The notes below the pieces were generated by a model, which had not been told where the DNA came from, did not search any database, and saw only the letters and a program-made list of their open reading frames with translations. Shown here one piece after another: positions 25,386 to 34,949 of a stretch of 64,000 nucleotides of DNA. The stretch lies in NCBI RefSeq assembly GCF_000011365.1, contig NC_004463.1:7426001-7490000 (forward strand). Direction: 5' to 3'. The DNA comes from Bradyrhizobium diazoefficiens USDA 110. Lineage in GTDB: Bacteria; Pseudomonadota; Alphaproteobacteria; Rhizobiales; Xanthobacteraceae. Numbering within the stretch: the stretch's first letter is position 1; every line of letters begins with the position of its first letter. Made by a program: the position numbers and the translations under genes.

Positions 25386-27347
25386 CTAACTCCCGCCGAG
25401 CAACGAACGTTCCCGCGTCGCCGCTCTCAAGGCCGTGAGATCGACCTTCGAGGCGATCTTGTCGAGCGTGACAGGCAGGCGCTGCCGCCAGTTCGGATGC
25501 TCGTCGATCGTGCCGGGAATGTTGGGCTGGTCGATCACGCCGAGCAGATCCTCCAGCGACACCGCGAGCAGCCGCGAGGGCGTGCGCGACAGGAAGGCGA
25601 GCACCGAATAGAGATCGTTGGCGTTGATGCCGTTCTGGCGCAGGATCTCATCGAGCATGCCGAGCGCATGCCAGCGGGCCTTGTCGTCCTCGCCGGGATC
25701 GAGCCCGAGCGACAGCTTCATCTTGAGATCGCTGAAGGAGCGCCAACCCGCATAGGTGCAGAGGTCGTGCGTGTTCAGCGTCACCAGCGCGTTCGGCCGG
25801 TAATAGTCGATGTTGCGGAAGTGGCCGGCATCGTCGCGCTCGAACATCATGACGAGGTAGGACCAGATGCCGAAATCCTGCATGGTCTCGCGAAAACCTT
25901 CCGGCACCGTGCCGAGGTCTTCGCCGATCACGATGCACTTATGGGCCGCGCTCTCGCGCGCCACGGCGCCCAGCAGCGCCTCGAACGGCATCTGCACATA
26001 GGCGCCGTTGTCGGGCTTGAAGCCGCGCGGCACGAGATAGAGCCGCTTCAGCCCGAGCACGTGATCGATCCGGATGGCGCCGGCATGGCGCATCGAGGCG
26101 GCCAGCATGTCGGCGAACGGCACGAAGGATTGCGCCTCCAGGCCGCCGGCATTGAAGCCGGCAAGACCCCAGTCCTGGCCGACCGTGTTGAGCACGTCGG
26201 GCGGCGCGCCGACGGCGAGATGGCGCGAAATCGCCGTCTGCTCGTTCCAGGCATCGAAGCCGTTGGACTGCACGCCGACGGCAACGTCGAGATAAAGCCC
26301 GACCCGCATGCCGAGCTGGCCGGCCAGCTCCTTGGCCGCGTGCAATTGGCTATCGGCGGTCCATTGCACGAATTCGACGAACTCGACCTCGCGCTTGTCA
26401 GGACCGTTGCGCAGCCGGGCGCATTTTGTCTCGTCGGGCTGCCGCCACTCGGGCGGCCATTCCCACCACGGCCCGGTGAAGCGATGCCGCAGCACCTCGA
26501 AGCAGGCAAAGCGGGACAACAGCGGCGCGCGGTCCGCGCGGAAGGCGTCGAACTGATTGCGGCGGACGCCGCTCGCGCTCCGCACGAAGCTGTTAAAGGC
26601 AGCGCGCAGGGCGAGCCATTTCAGCGCCGCCATGTCGGCATAGGGGACGCGATCGCCTTCGCGCAGCCGCGCGGCGGTCGCGGCCGCATCGGGGACGAGG
26701 TCCGCGGAAAATTCCGGGATCGCCTCGACGTCGATGTAGAGCGGATTGAGAAACAGCCGGCTGTTCGGCGAATAGGGGCTGCAATCGGCCGGGTGGTCGT
26801 CGAACAACACGTGCAGCGGATTGAGGCCGACGCCGTCGGCCCCGAGCTGTTTTGCGAGCCGGACGAGATCGGCAAGGTCGGTGAAATCGCCGATGCCCCA
26901 GTTGCGCTCCGAGCGGACGCCGTAGAGCTGCACGGCGAGCAGCCAGCCGCGGTCGAAATCGCCGCCGAAGGCGCGCTCTGGCGCCACGATCATCGGCACC
27001 TCTTCGGTCACGCCCTCGGCATCGGTCAGCGTCAAGCGGTGGTAGCCGAGCGGCAGGCCGGCGGGCCAGGCGATGACGGGCTCGCGCGTCTCGCCTTGTG
27101 CGATCACGTTGCCGTTGCCGGCGATTTTCCATTGCAGCGGCGGAGCGCCGGTGGCCGCCAATTCCGTCCGCGGATGTCCCAGGGCGCGAACCACCACGGG
27201 CCCGCTGACGAAGCGATAAACCCGCTTCTCCGGCAGGGCGTCGAGGATGGATTTGAGCGCCACGGGATCGGTGACCCGCAGCTTTCCGAGGGCGTCCACG
27301 AATTCGGACTGAACACCCTTGATCTGGGCTTGAGCTAAAAGATCCAT
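25386..27347 (-). CDS. malQ: 4-alpha-glucanotransferase (amylomaltase)
   Basis: 653 residues. GH77 blocks: WGIGDFTDLADLVRLAKQLGADGVGLNPLH, GAIRIDHVLGLKRLYLVPRG (nucleophile Asp in R-I-D-H), CIVIGEDLGTVPEGFRE (acid/base Glu) and NTHDLCTYAGW. It transfers alpha-1,4-glucan segments between maltodextrins, recycling short glucans produced during glycogen/trehalose turnover. First gene of the minus-strand pair with GH15. A possible EcfG-type promoter lies about 80 bases upstream. Confidence 0.92.
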   Translation of the reverse strand: MDLLAQAQIKGVQSEFVDALGKLRVTDPVALKSILDALPEKRVYRFVSGPVVVRALGHPRTELAATGAPPLQWKIAGNGNVIAQGETREPVIAWPAGLPLGYHRLTLTDAEGVTEEVPMIVAPERAFGGDFDRGWLLAVQLYGVRSERNWGIGDFTDLADLVRLAKQLGADGVGLNPLHVLFDDHPADCSPYSPNSRLFLNPLYIDVEAIPEFSADLVPDAAATAARLREGDRVPYADMAALKWLALRAAFNSFVRSASGVRRNQFDAFRADRAPLLSRFACFEVLRHRFTGPWWEWPPEWRQPDETKCARLRNGPDKREVEFVEFVQWTADSQLHAAKELAGQLGMRVGLYLDVAVGVQSNGFDAWNEQTAISRHLAVGAPPDVLNTVGQDWGLAGFNAGGLEAQSFVPFADMLAASMRHAGAIRIDHVLGLKRLYLVPRGFKPDNGAYVQMPFEALLGAVARESAAHKCIVIGEDLGTVPEGFRETMQDFGIWSYLVMMFERDDAGHFRNIDYYRPNALVTLNTHDLCTYAGWRSFSDLKMKLSLGLDPGEDDKARWHALGMLDEILRQNGINANDLYSVLAFLSRTPSRLLAVSLEDLLGVIDQPNIPGTIDEHPNWRQRLPVTLDKIASKVDLTALRAATRERSLLGGS

Positions 27348-27425
27348 TCGGCACGCAGCTTGCAGGCCATTGTGTGGCCGGGGGCAGGGATTTTAACGAG
27401 GTGGCGGAAGACGTTAGTCAGGGGT

Positions 27426-27450
27426 AACTCAAAAACGGGCCTGCCGTTCC
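27426..27450 (-). promoter_or_regulatory. Candidate EcfG-type promoter of malQ
   Basis: Minus strand GGAAC (27450-27446), 16-base spacer, AGTT (27429-27426). It fits the looser rhizobial stress consensus GGAAC-N18-19-TT and differs from the strict -10 (CGTT) by one base. The -35 stands back to back with that of the opposite promoter, forming GTTCC-N5-GGAAC. Confidence 0.5.
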
Positions 27451-27455
27451 CAGGC

Positions 27456-27480
27456 GGAACTAATGACACACAAGCGGCTT
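27456..27480 (+). promoter_or_regulatory. Candidate EcfG-type promoter of the glgE/treS operon
   Basis: GGAAC at 27456-27460, 16 bases, GCTT at 27477-27480. It fits GGAAC-N18-TT but matches the strict -10 poorly. About 70 bases before the GTG of the glgE-like gene. It is the weaker partner of the divergent pair, supported mainly by symmetry with the malQ site. Confidence 0.38.
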
Positions 27481-27550
27481 TCTATATAGGTATCAAGCGT
27501 AGGTTCCCGACAAGGGAAACGGGCCCTGCTTTCTTGTCAATGGCATCACC

Positions 27551-29497
27551 GTGAACAAGACAATTCAAACTGTCGAAAGTGCCGCAGCCGGCAGCGCTTT
27601 CCTCATCGAAGACGTCTATCCCTTGATCGACGGCGGCCGTTTCGCCGTGAAGCGGATCGCGGGCGAGTGCGTCGAGGTGTGGGCCGACATCTACCGCGAC
27701 GGCGAGGCCGTGGTCGGCGCCGCGCTGATCTGGCGACGCGAGCAGGACCGGGAATGGCGGAGCGAGCCGATGATCCATCACGGCAATGACCGTTGGTCCG
27801 GCGCGTTCACGCCCGTCGAGCCCGGCCAATATCTCTACGCGATCGAGGCCTGGACCGACGAGTTCGCGACTTGGTCTCACGCGGTCGCGCGCAAGCGGCT
27901 GTCCGGCGCCGATGTCAGCCTCGACGCCATCGAGGGCGCCGGGCTCCTGACCAAGGCGCATGGCGCGCGGCAGGACGCCGCGGCGGTGATCGTCAGACAA
28001 TGCGAGGACTATCTTCAGACCGGCGATGTCACCCCGCTGCTCTCAACCGAGCTCGGCAGCGCCATGGCCGAGAGCCAGTCGCGGCCCGACCTCACGCGCT
28101 CGCCGCTCTTCCCGCTGATCGCCGACCGCGACAAGGCGCGCTTTGGCGCCTGGTATCAGATGATGCCGCGCAGCCAGGGCCGGATCCCCGGCCGGCACGG
28201 CACGCTGCGCGACTGCATCGCGCGCGTGCCCGATATCGCCGCGATGGGCTTCGACGTGCTCTACTTCACGCCGGTCCACCCGATCGGGCATAACAGGCGC
28301 AAGGGCCGCAACAATGCGCCGGTGGCGACCGCAGGCGAACCCGGCTCGCCCTATGCGATCGGCACCGCCGAGGGCGGACACGATGCACTGCATCCCGAGC
28401 TCGGCACCATCGAGGATTTCCGCGCGCTGGTTGCGACCTGCCTGGAATACGGCCTCGAGCTCGCGCTCGATTTCGCCGTGCAATGCTCGCCGGACCATCC
28501 CTGGCTGACGCAGCATCCGGAATGGTTCAAATGGCGGCCGGACCGCTCGGTGCGGACGGCTGATGGCCCCTATTCGGACATCGTCATCCCCGATTTCGCC
28601 TCCGTCGACCGGGCCGGGCTGTGGAATGCGTTCCGCGACGCGATGCTGTTCTGGATCGACCATGGTGTCACCATCTTCGCCATCGACAATCACGATACCG
28701 CGCCGCTTCCGTTCTGGGAGTGGCTGATCCGCGACATCCGCCGCCGGCATCCCGAGGTGATCCTGTTCTCGAAGACGTATGCACGGCCGAAGCTGATGAA
28801 TGGCCTCGCCAAGCTCGGCTTCGCGCAGTCCTTCACCTATTTTCCCTGGCGCACGTCGAAGTGGGAGGTGGAGCAATATCTCGGCGAGCTGACGCGTTAT
28901 CCCGAGCGCGACTTCTATCGCCCGAACCTGTTCGTGAACACGCCGGACCTGCTGCCCTTTCATCTCCAGAGTGGCGAAGCCTGGGCCTTCAAGTCGCGGC
29001 TCGCGCTGGCCGCGACGCTGTCGGGCAATTACGGGATCTATAGCGGCTTCGAATTGCTCGAACACGAAGCCATCCCCGGCCGCGAGGAATATCTCGATTC
29101 CGAGAAGTACCAGATCAAGCAGCGCGACTGGGACAAGCCGGGCAACATCAAGCCCTACATCGCCGCTCTCAACCGCATCCGCAACGACAATGCGGCACTC
29201 CAGCAGACGGCGAATTTGCGGTTTCTCGGCATCGAGGACGGCGAGACGATCAGCTTCGTGAAAGAGGCGACCGATCCGGCCAACGCCGTCGTCGCCGCCA
29301 TCGCCCTCACGCGCGATGCGCGCGAATTCTGGTTGCCGCTCGGCGACCTCACCATCGACGCCGGCGGCCAGCGCCGCCACGTCACCGCACTCGAAAATCT
29401 CCTCACCGGCGAACAGTCCCGCATCGAATGGGGCGGGATCAGGTTGCGTATCGATCCCGACCGCGATCCGGCGCTGCTGTTCCGCTGCCTGGCGTAA
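27551..29497 (+). CDS. GlgE-like maltosyltransferase homologue with altered active site
   Basis: 648 residues, GTG start. An N-terminal GlgE-type domain (about 1-150) precedes a GH13 barrel with VLYFTPVHPIGHNRRKGRNNAP, EGGHDALHPELGTIEDF and ALDFAVQCSPDHPWL, all typical of GlgE (alpha-1,4-glucan:maltose-1-phosphate maltosyltransferase). The nucleophile Asp379 (FAIDNH) and the third Asp466 (FVNTPDLL) are present. However, the invariant motif-II Arg is Ala377; the acid/base Glu of the L-S-E-A-F motif is Lys408 (FSKTYARPK); and the phosphate-binding N-P-P-K-K-Y loop is shortened to DGPYSD near residue 338. It heads the trehalose/glycogen operon. Canonical activity is doubtful; family assignment is firm. 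Confidence 0.85.
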   Translation: MNKTIQTVESAAAGSAFLIEDVYPLIDGGRFAVKRIAGECVEVWADIYRDGEAVVGAALIWRREQDREWRSEPMIHHGNDRWSGAFTPVEPGQYLYAIEAWTDEFATWSHAVARKRLSGADVSLDAIEGAGLLTKAHGARQDAAAVIVRQCEDYLQTGDVTPLLSTELGSAMAESQSRPDLTRSPLFPLIADRDKARFGAWYQMMPRSQGRIPGRHGTLRDCIARVPDIAAMGFDVLYFTPVHPIGHNRRKGRNNAPVATAGEPGSPYAIGTAEGGHDALHPELGTIEDFRALVATCLEYGLELALDFAVQCSPDHPWLTQHPEWFKWRPDRSVRTADGPYSDIVIPDFASVDRAGLWNAFRDAMLFWIDHGVTIFAIDNHDTAPLPFWEWLIRDIRRRHPEVILFSKTYARPKLMNGLAKLGFAQSFTYFPWRTSKWEVEQYLGELTRYPERDFYRPNLFVNTPDLLPFHLQSGEAWAFKSRLALAATLSGNYGIYSGFELLEHEAIPGREEYLDSEKYQIKQRDWDKPGNIKPYIAALNRIRNDNAALQQTANLRFLGIEDGETISFVKEATDPANAVVAAIALTRDAREFWLPLGDLTIDAGGQRRHVTALENLLTGEQSRIEWGGIRLRIDPDRDPALLFRCLA

Positions 29498-29509
29498 AGG
29501 CTTAACGCC

Positions 29510-32500
29510 ATGAATGTTCTGTCTTCCGTCGATACCAAGAAGATTGAGGCTGCCGAGGTCGTGGATGAGCTCTGGTACAAGGACGCCATCATCTACCAGC
29601 TGCACGTCAAGGCGTTTGCGGACAGCAACAATGACGGCATCGGGGACTTCGCCGGCCTGACCGAGAAGCTGCCCTATCTCCAGGAGCTCGGCGTCACCGC
29701 GCTGTGGCTGCTGCCGTTCTATCCCTCGCCCGGGCGCGACGACGGCTACGACATCGCGGACTACGGCTCGGTCAATCCCGATTTCGGGACGATGAAGGAC
29801 TTCAAGCGCTTCATCCAGGAGGCGCAGAAGCGCGGCTTGCGCGTCATCACCGAGCTTGTCGTCAACCACACCTCGGACCAGCACAAATGGTTCAAGCGTG
29901 CGCGCCGCAGCCATCCGGGCTCGAGCGCCCGCAACTGGTACGTCTGGAGTGACACCGACCAGAAATACCAGGGCACGCGCATCATCTTCACCGACACGGA
30001 AAAGTCGAACTGGACCTGGGATCACGAGGCCGGCGCCTTCTACTGGCACCGCTTCTTCTCGCACCAGCCGGACCTCAATTTCGACAATCCGCGCGTGGTC
30101 AGCGCGCTCATCCAGGTGATGAAGCGCTGGCTGGACGCCGGCGTCGACGGCTTCCGGCTGGATGCCATTCCCTATCTCTGCGAGCGCGAGGGCACTTCGA
30201 ACGAGAACCTCCCCGAGACGCATGCGATCATCAAGCGTCTGCGCCAGGAGCTGGATTCCTACTCCAAGGGCAAGCTGCTGCTGGCCGAGGCCAATCAATG
30301 GCCGGAGGACGTGCAGGAATATTTCGGCCGTGGCGACGAGTGCCACATGGCCTACCACTTCCCGCTGATGCCGCGCATCTACATGGCGATCGCGCAGGAG
30401 GACCGCTTCCCGATCACCGACATCCTGCGCCAGACGCCGGACATTCCGGCAAGCTGCCAATGGGCGCTGTTCCTGCGCAACCACGACGAGCTGACGCTGG
30501 AAATGGTCACCGACGTCGAGCGCGACTATCTCTGGACCACCTACGCCAACGACCCGCGCGCCCGCATCAATGTCGGCATCCGCCGGCGCCTCGCGCCGCT
30601 GATGGACAACGACCGCCGCAAGATCGAGCTGATGAACTCGCTCTTGCTGTCGTTCCCCGGTACGCCGATCATCTATTACGGCGACGAGATCGGGATGGGC
30701 GACAACATCTATCTCGGCGACCGCAACGGCGTGCGCACGCCGATGCAGTGGAGCCCGGACCGCAACGGCGGCTTCTCGCGCTGCGACCCGGCCCGTCTCT
30801 ACGCGCCGCTGATCATGGATCCGGTCTACGGCTATGAATCGGTGAACGTGGAGGCGCAATCGCGCAGCCTGTCCTCGCTGCTCAGCGCCACCAAGCGGCT
30901 GATCTCGGTGCGCAAGTCGACGCTCGCCTTCGGCCGCGGCACCATGACCTTCATCCGCCCGGCCAACCGCGCCGTGCTGGCCTATGTCCGGCAGTACCAC
31001 GACGAGGTGATCCTCTGCGTTGCCAACCTCTCGCGGGCGGCGCAGGCGACCGAGCTCGACCTGTCGCCGTGGAAGGACCGCATCCCGCAGGAGATGCTCG
31101 GCCGCACCCGCTTCCCGCCGATCGGCGAGCTGCCCTACATGATCACGCTGGGGCCGTACGGCTTCTACTGGTTCCATCTCATGGAGCGCGACAAGTCCGA
31201 GCCGGTGACGCCGCGCGCGGTGCCGGAATTCGAAACGCTGGTGGTGCCGGTCAACTCGACCTGGGTGTCGCTGGCGCGCGAGCGCGGCGTGTTCGAGCAC
31301 GATGTGCTGCCGGGATTCCTGTCGCGGACACGCTGGTATCCCGAGCACGATCCCAAGCACATCAAGCCGACGCTGACCTCGGCGGTGCCGTTCTGCGACA
31401 TCGGCGACAACCGGCCCTGGATCGCGTTCTTCGAGGCGGCGCAACAGGACGCCGTTGCGACCCGCTACGTGCTGCCGATGCAGATCGAATGGGTGCGCTT
31501 CGACCGCGAGCGCTTCAACCCGAAGGCGCTCGCCGCCGTGCGCCAGGGCGCGCGCGAAGGTACGCTGCTCGACGTCGCGACCGACCAGATCTTCATCGGC
31601 TTGTTCCTGCGCAACCTGTCGCAGAACCTGGTGGTGGAAGAGAACAATCTGCGGCTGGAGTTCAAGGCGACCAGCCGGTTTGCCGACTACACCATCAAGG
31701 AGCCCGGACGCATCCGCGCGATCGAGCAGTCGAACAGCACCGCGCTGGTCGACAACCAGTACGTCGCCAAGATCTATCGCCAGCTCGAAGGAGGCACCAA
31801 TCCCGAGATCGAGATCGGCCACTACCTCACGGAAGTCGCCCGCTTTGCCAATACGCCGGCGCTGCTCGGCAGCGTCGAGCTGGTCGAGGGCGATCAGCGC
31901 AGCACACTCGGCGTGCTGCATGCCTATGTCGAGAACCAGGGCGACGGCTGGGCGGTGACCACGGGCTATCTCGACCGCTATATCGACGAGCAGCGCGTCT
32001 TGTCGGCGGGCGAAGCGCCGCGCGAGACCCAGGAGCAGTCGCCCTACCTGCACTTCGTCATGCAGATCGGCCGGCGCCTCGCCGAGCTGCATGTCGCTCT
32101 GGCCGCGGCAAGGCCTGACGATCTCGCTCCGGAGCCGATCGGCTCCGCCCACATCAGGCACTGGGTCTCCGACCTCAAGGCACGCGCCGGGCGGGTTTTC
32201 GAGCGACTGGCCGACAGCCGCGACGGCCTGCGGGAAGCGGACCGGCCGCTGATCGACCAGCTCACGGCGCTGCGCACGAGCCTGCCCGACCGCCTGAATG
32301 CGCTCTTGCCATCCGACATCGACGGGTTGAACATCCGTCATCATGGCGACTTCCGCCTCGGGCAAATTCTGATCGTGAAGGACGATATCTGCATCATCGA
32401 CTTCGACGGCGATCCGCGTCTGCCGCTGGCCGACAAGCGGCGCAAGCTGCCTGCCGCACGCGACGTCGCCGGTCTGATCCGCTCGATCGATCTTTCGGTG

Positions 32501-32806
32501 AACGTGGCGCTTGGCCGGGCCCTGTCAGGAGGCACTGACGAGCAGAGCCGGCTTGTAGCCGCGCTCAGTGAATGGCGCGAGCGCGCCACCACGACCTTCC
32601 TGTCCGCCTATCGCGAGGCCATGACCGATCGGCGGCTGTGGCCGGAAGATCCGCAATCCGCGGAAGGCCTGTTAAGGTTTTTCCTGCTTGATCAAGCGTT
32701 CGACGAAGTAGAGTACGAGCTGTCCCACCGGCCTGAGGGGCTCCATGCGCCGCTGACCGGACTGCTTCGCATTCTGTCCAATGCCGAGAGCGAAGCCCAT
32801 GCCTAA
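29510..32806 (+). CDS. treS: Trehalose synthase (maltose alpha-D-glucosyltransferase) fused to maltokinase
   Basis: 1098 residues. The N-terminal about 550 residues are TreS (GH13): [37 protein letters not shown] (nucleophile), [13 protein letters not shown] (acid/base) and [12 protein letters not shown]. The C-terminal half is the Mak/Pep2 maltokinase: [32 protein letters not shown] region and DFDGDPRLP. TreS interconverts maltose and trehalose; maltokinase makes maltose 1-phosphate, the GlgE substrate. 12 bases after the GlgE-like gene; overlaps glgB. Confidence 0.93.
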   Translation: MNVLSSVDTKKIEAAEVVDELWYKDAIIYQLHVKAFADSNNDGIGDFAGLTEKLPYLQELGVTALWLLPFYPSPGRDDGYDIADYGSVNPDFGTMKDFKRFIQEAQKRGLRVITELVVNHTSDQHKWFKRARRSHPGSSARNWYVWSDTDQKYQGTRIIFTDTEKSNWTWDHEAGAFYWHRFFSHQPDLNFDNPRVVSALIQVMKRWLDAGVDGFRLDAIPYLCEREGTSNENLPETHAIIKRLRQELDSYSKGKLLLAEANQWPEDVQEYFGRGDECHMAYHFPLMPRIYMAIAQEDRFPITDILRQTPDIPASCQWALFLRNHDELTLEMVTDVERDYLWTTYANDPRARINVGIRRRLAPLMDNDRRKIELMNSLLLSFPGTPIIYYGDEIGMGDNIYLGDRNGVRTPMQWSPDRNGGFSRCDPARLYAPLIMDPVYGYESVNVEAQSRSLSSLLSATKRLISVRKSTLAFGRGTMTFIRPANRAVLAYVRQYHDEVILCVANLSRAAQATELDLSPWKDRIPQEMLGRTRFPPIGELPYMITLGPYGFYWFHLMERDKSEPVTPRAVPEFETLVVPVNSTWVSLARERGVFEHDVLPGFLSRTRWYPEHDPKHIKPTLTSAVPFCDIGDNRPWIAFFEAAQQDAVATRYVLPMQIEWVRFDRERFNPKALAAVRQGAREGTLLDVATDQIFIGLFLRNLSQNLVVEENNLRLEFKATSRFADYTIKEPGRIRAIEQSNSTALVDNQYVAKIYRQLEGGTNPEIEIGHYLTEVARFANTPALLGSVELVEGDQRSTLGVLHAYVENQGDGWAVTTGYLDRYIDEQRVLSAGEAPRETQEQSPYLHFVMQIGRRLAELHVALAAARPDDLAPEPIGSAHIRHWVSDLKARAGRVFERLADSRDGLREADRPLIDQLTALRTSLPDRLNALLPSDIDGLNIRHHGDFRLGQILIVKDDICIIDFDGDPRLPLADKRRKLPAARDVAGLIRSIDLSVNVALGRALSGGTDEQSRLVAALSEWRERATTTFLSAYREAMTDRRLWPEDPQSAEGLLRFFLLDQAFDEVEYELSHRPEGLHAPLTGLLRILSNAESEAHA

Positions 32807-34946
32807 ACTACCTGCCGAGGCCTACGCGATCATCGAGGGCCGCCACGCCGACCCCTTCCACTATCTCGGGCTGCATCCCGAGGGCGGCAAGAGCGTGGTG
32901 CGCGCCTTTCTGCCCGAGGCCTCCAATGTCGAGGCGGTTGGCGAGCACGGCGAGGTCGCCCGGCTCGACCGCGTCCACGACGCAGGCCTGTTCGTCGGCG
33001 CCTTGCCGAACGGCTCGAAGCATTACCAGCTACGCGCCAAATTCGGCGACAGCATCGTCGAGTTCGAGGACGCCTACCGCTTTCCGCCGATCCTGACCGA
33101 TTTCGACCTCTATCTGCTCGGCGAAGGCACCCATCAGCGCCTCTATGACAAGCTCGGCGCGCATCCGATGACGCTCGACGGCGTCGACGGCATCGGCTTC
33201 GTGGTGCTGGCGCCGAATGCGCGGCGCGTGTCCGTGGTCGGCGATTTCAATTTCTGGGATTCGCGGCGCCATCCGATGCGGGTGCGCGGCAGCGGCTATT
33301 GGGAATTGTTCATCCCGCACGCCAAGCGGGGCGATCACTACAAGTTCGACATCGTCGGGCCACACGGCCATCAGCTGCCGCTGAAATCCGATCCGATGGC
33401 GTTCGCGAGCGAGGTGCGTCCGAAGACGGCCTCCATCGTGTTCGACGAGGCGCACCTGCCGCGGCCGCGCCCGGCGCCTGACGGCATCAATGCGCTGTCG
33501 GCGCCGATGTCGATCTACGAGGTCCATCTCGGCTCGTGGCGGCGCAAGGGCGACAATGAATGGCTCACCTACCGCGAGCTGGCCGAGCAGCTGCCGGCCT
33601 ATGCCCGCGACATGGGGTTTACGCATCTCGAATTCCTCCCCGTCAGCGAGCACCCGTTCGACGGCTCCTGGGGCTATCAGCCGACCGGCCTCTATGCACC
33701 GACCAGCCGGTTCGGCACGCCGGAGGATTTTGCCGCACTGGTCGACGCCTGCCACCGCGAAGGCGTCGGCGTGCTGCTCGACTGGGTGCCCGGCCATTTC
33801 CCGGACGATCCGCACGGGCTCGGCAGCTTCGACGGCACCTCGCTGTACGAGCACGCCAACCCGCTGCAGGGCCGGCATCTCGACTGGGGCACGCTGATCT
33901 ACAATTACGGCCGCACCGAAGTGACGAACTTCCTGGTGTCGAACGCGCTGTTCTGGCTGGAGCGCTACGCGATCGACGGCCTGCGCGTCGATGCCGTCGC
34001 ATCGATGCTCTATCTCGACTACAGCCGCCCGCCCGGCGCCTGGATTCCGAACCAGTATGGCGGACGGGAGAACATCGAGGCGATCGCGTTCCTGCGCCGC
34101 TTCAACACCGAACTGTTCGCCCGCTTTCCGCAGGCAACCACGGCGGCGGAAGAATCCACGGCGTGGCCGCAAGTCTCGCGCCCGGTCGAATTCGGCGGGC
34201 TCGGCTTCGGCTACAAGTGGAACATGGGCTGGATGCACGACACGCTGAACTACATCAGCAAGGATCCGATTCACCGCAAGCATCATCACGGCGAGATCCT
34301 GTTCGGCCTGCACTATGCCTTCTCGGAAAATTTCATCCTGCCGCTGTCGCATGACGAGGTCGTGCACGGCAAGCGCTCGATCCTGGGCCGCATGCCCGGC
34401 GACGAATGGCAGCGCTTCGCGAACCTGCGTGCCTATTACAGCTTCATGTTCGGCCATCCCGGCAAGAAGCTCTTGTTCATGGGCGCCGAGATCGCGCAAA
34501 GCCGCGAATGGAATCACGACCAGTCGCTCGACTGGCACCTGCTCGAATACAAATATCACTCGGGCATCCAGGCGCTGATCCGCGACCTCAACCGGCTCTA
34601 TCGCGCGGTGCCGGCGCTGCACCAGATGGACTGCGACCAGGCCGGTTTCGAATGGCTCATTACCGACGACGCCAATCGCAACGTGTTCGCCTGGCTGCGC
34701 AAGGGGCTCGACGAGCACGCGCGCTGCCTCGTGATCGTCAACTTCTCCCCCAACGTCTATCGCAACTATCGCGTTCGCGTGCCCTTTGCCGGCAAGTGGA
34801 AAGAGGTGCTCAACTCGGACTCCGCCCATTATGGCGGCAGCAATGTCGGGAACATCGGCGAGGTTCATGCCGTCGACGGCAAGACGCCCGAGCTCCGCCT
34901 CACCATTCCGCCGCTCGCCGCGATCTTCCTCGTTCCGGAAAGCTGA
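32799..34946 (+). CDS. glgB: 1,4-alpha-glucan branching enzyme
   Basis: 715 residues from ATG 32799, overlapping treS by eight bases; ATG 32781 would add six residues. N-terminal CBM48-type modules (about 1-210, [19 protein letters not shown]) precede the GH13 barrel with [44 protein letters not shown] and [16 protein letters not shown], so the catalytic triad is intact. It introduces alpha-1,6 branches into glucan made in the GlgE or classical glycogen pathway. Confidence 0.93.
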   Translation: MPKLPAEAYAIIEGRHADPFHYLGLHPEGGKSVVRAFLPEASNVEAVGEHGEVARLDRVHDAGLFVGALPNGSKHYQLRAKFGDSIVEFEDAYRFPPILTDFDLYLLGEGTHQRLYDKLGAHPMTLDGVDGIGFVVLAPNARRVSVVGDFNFWDSRRHPMRVRGSGYWELFIPHAKRGDHYKFDIVGPHGHQLPLKSDPMAFASEVRPKTASIVFDEAHLPRPRPAPDGINALSAPMSIYEVHLGSWRRKGDNEWLTYRELAEQLPAYARDMGFTHLEFLPVSEHPFDGSWGYQPTGLYAPTSRFGTPEDFAALVDACHREGVGVLLDWVPGHFPDDPHGLGSFDGTSLYEHANPLQGRHLDWGTLIYNYGRTEVTNFLVSNALFWLERYAIDGLRVDAVASMLYLDYSRPPGAWIPNQYGGRENIEAIAFLRRFNTELFARFPQATTAAEESTAWPQVSRPVEFGGLGFGYKWNMGWMHDTLNYISKDPIHRKHHHGEILFGLHYAFSENFILPLSHDEVVHGKRSILGRMPGDEWQRFANLRAYYSFMFGHPGKKLLFMGAEIAQSREWNHDQSLDWHLLEYKYHSGIQALIRDLNRLYRAVPALHQMDCDQAGFEWLITDDANRNVFAWLRKGLDEHARCLVIVNFSPNVYRNYRVRVPFAGKWKEVLNSDSAHYGGSNVGNIGEVHAVDGKTPELRLTIPPLAAIFLVPES

Positions 34947-34949
34947 CCG

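Noticed and set aside
28043..32365. A 1440-codon open frame on the minus strand opposite glgE and treS.
   Set aside because: The plus strand encodes textbook GH13 and maltokinase motifs across the whole region. Long antisense frames are expected at this GC content, and the antisense protein has low-complexity Ala/Arg/Gly/Val composition with no motif.
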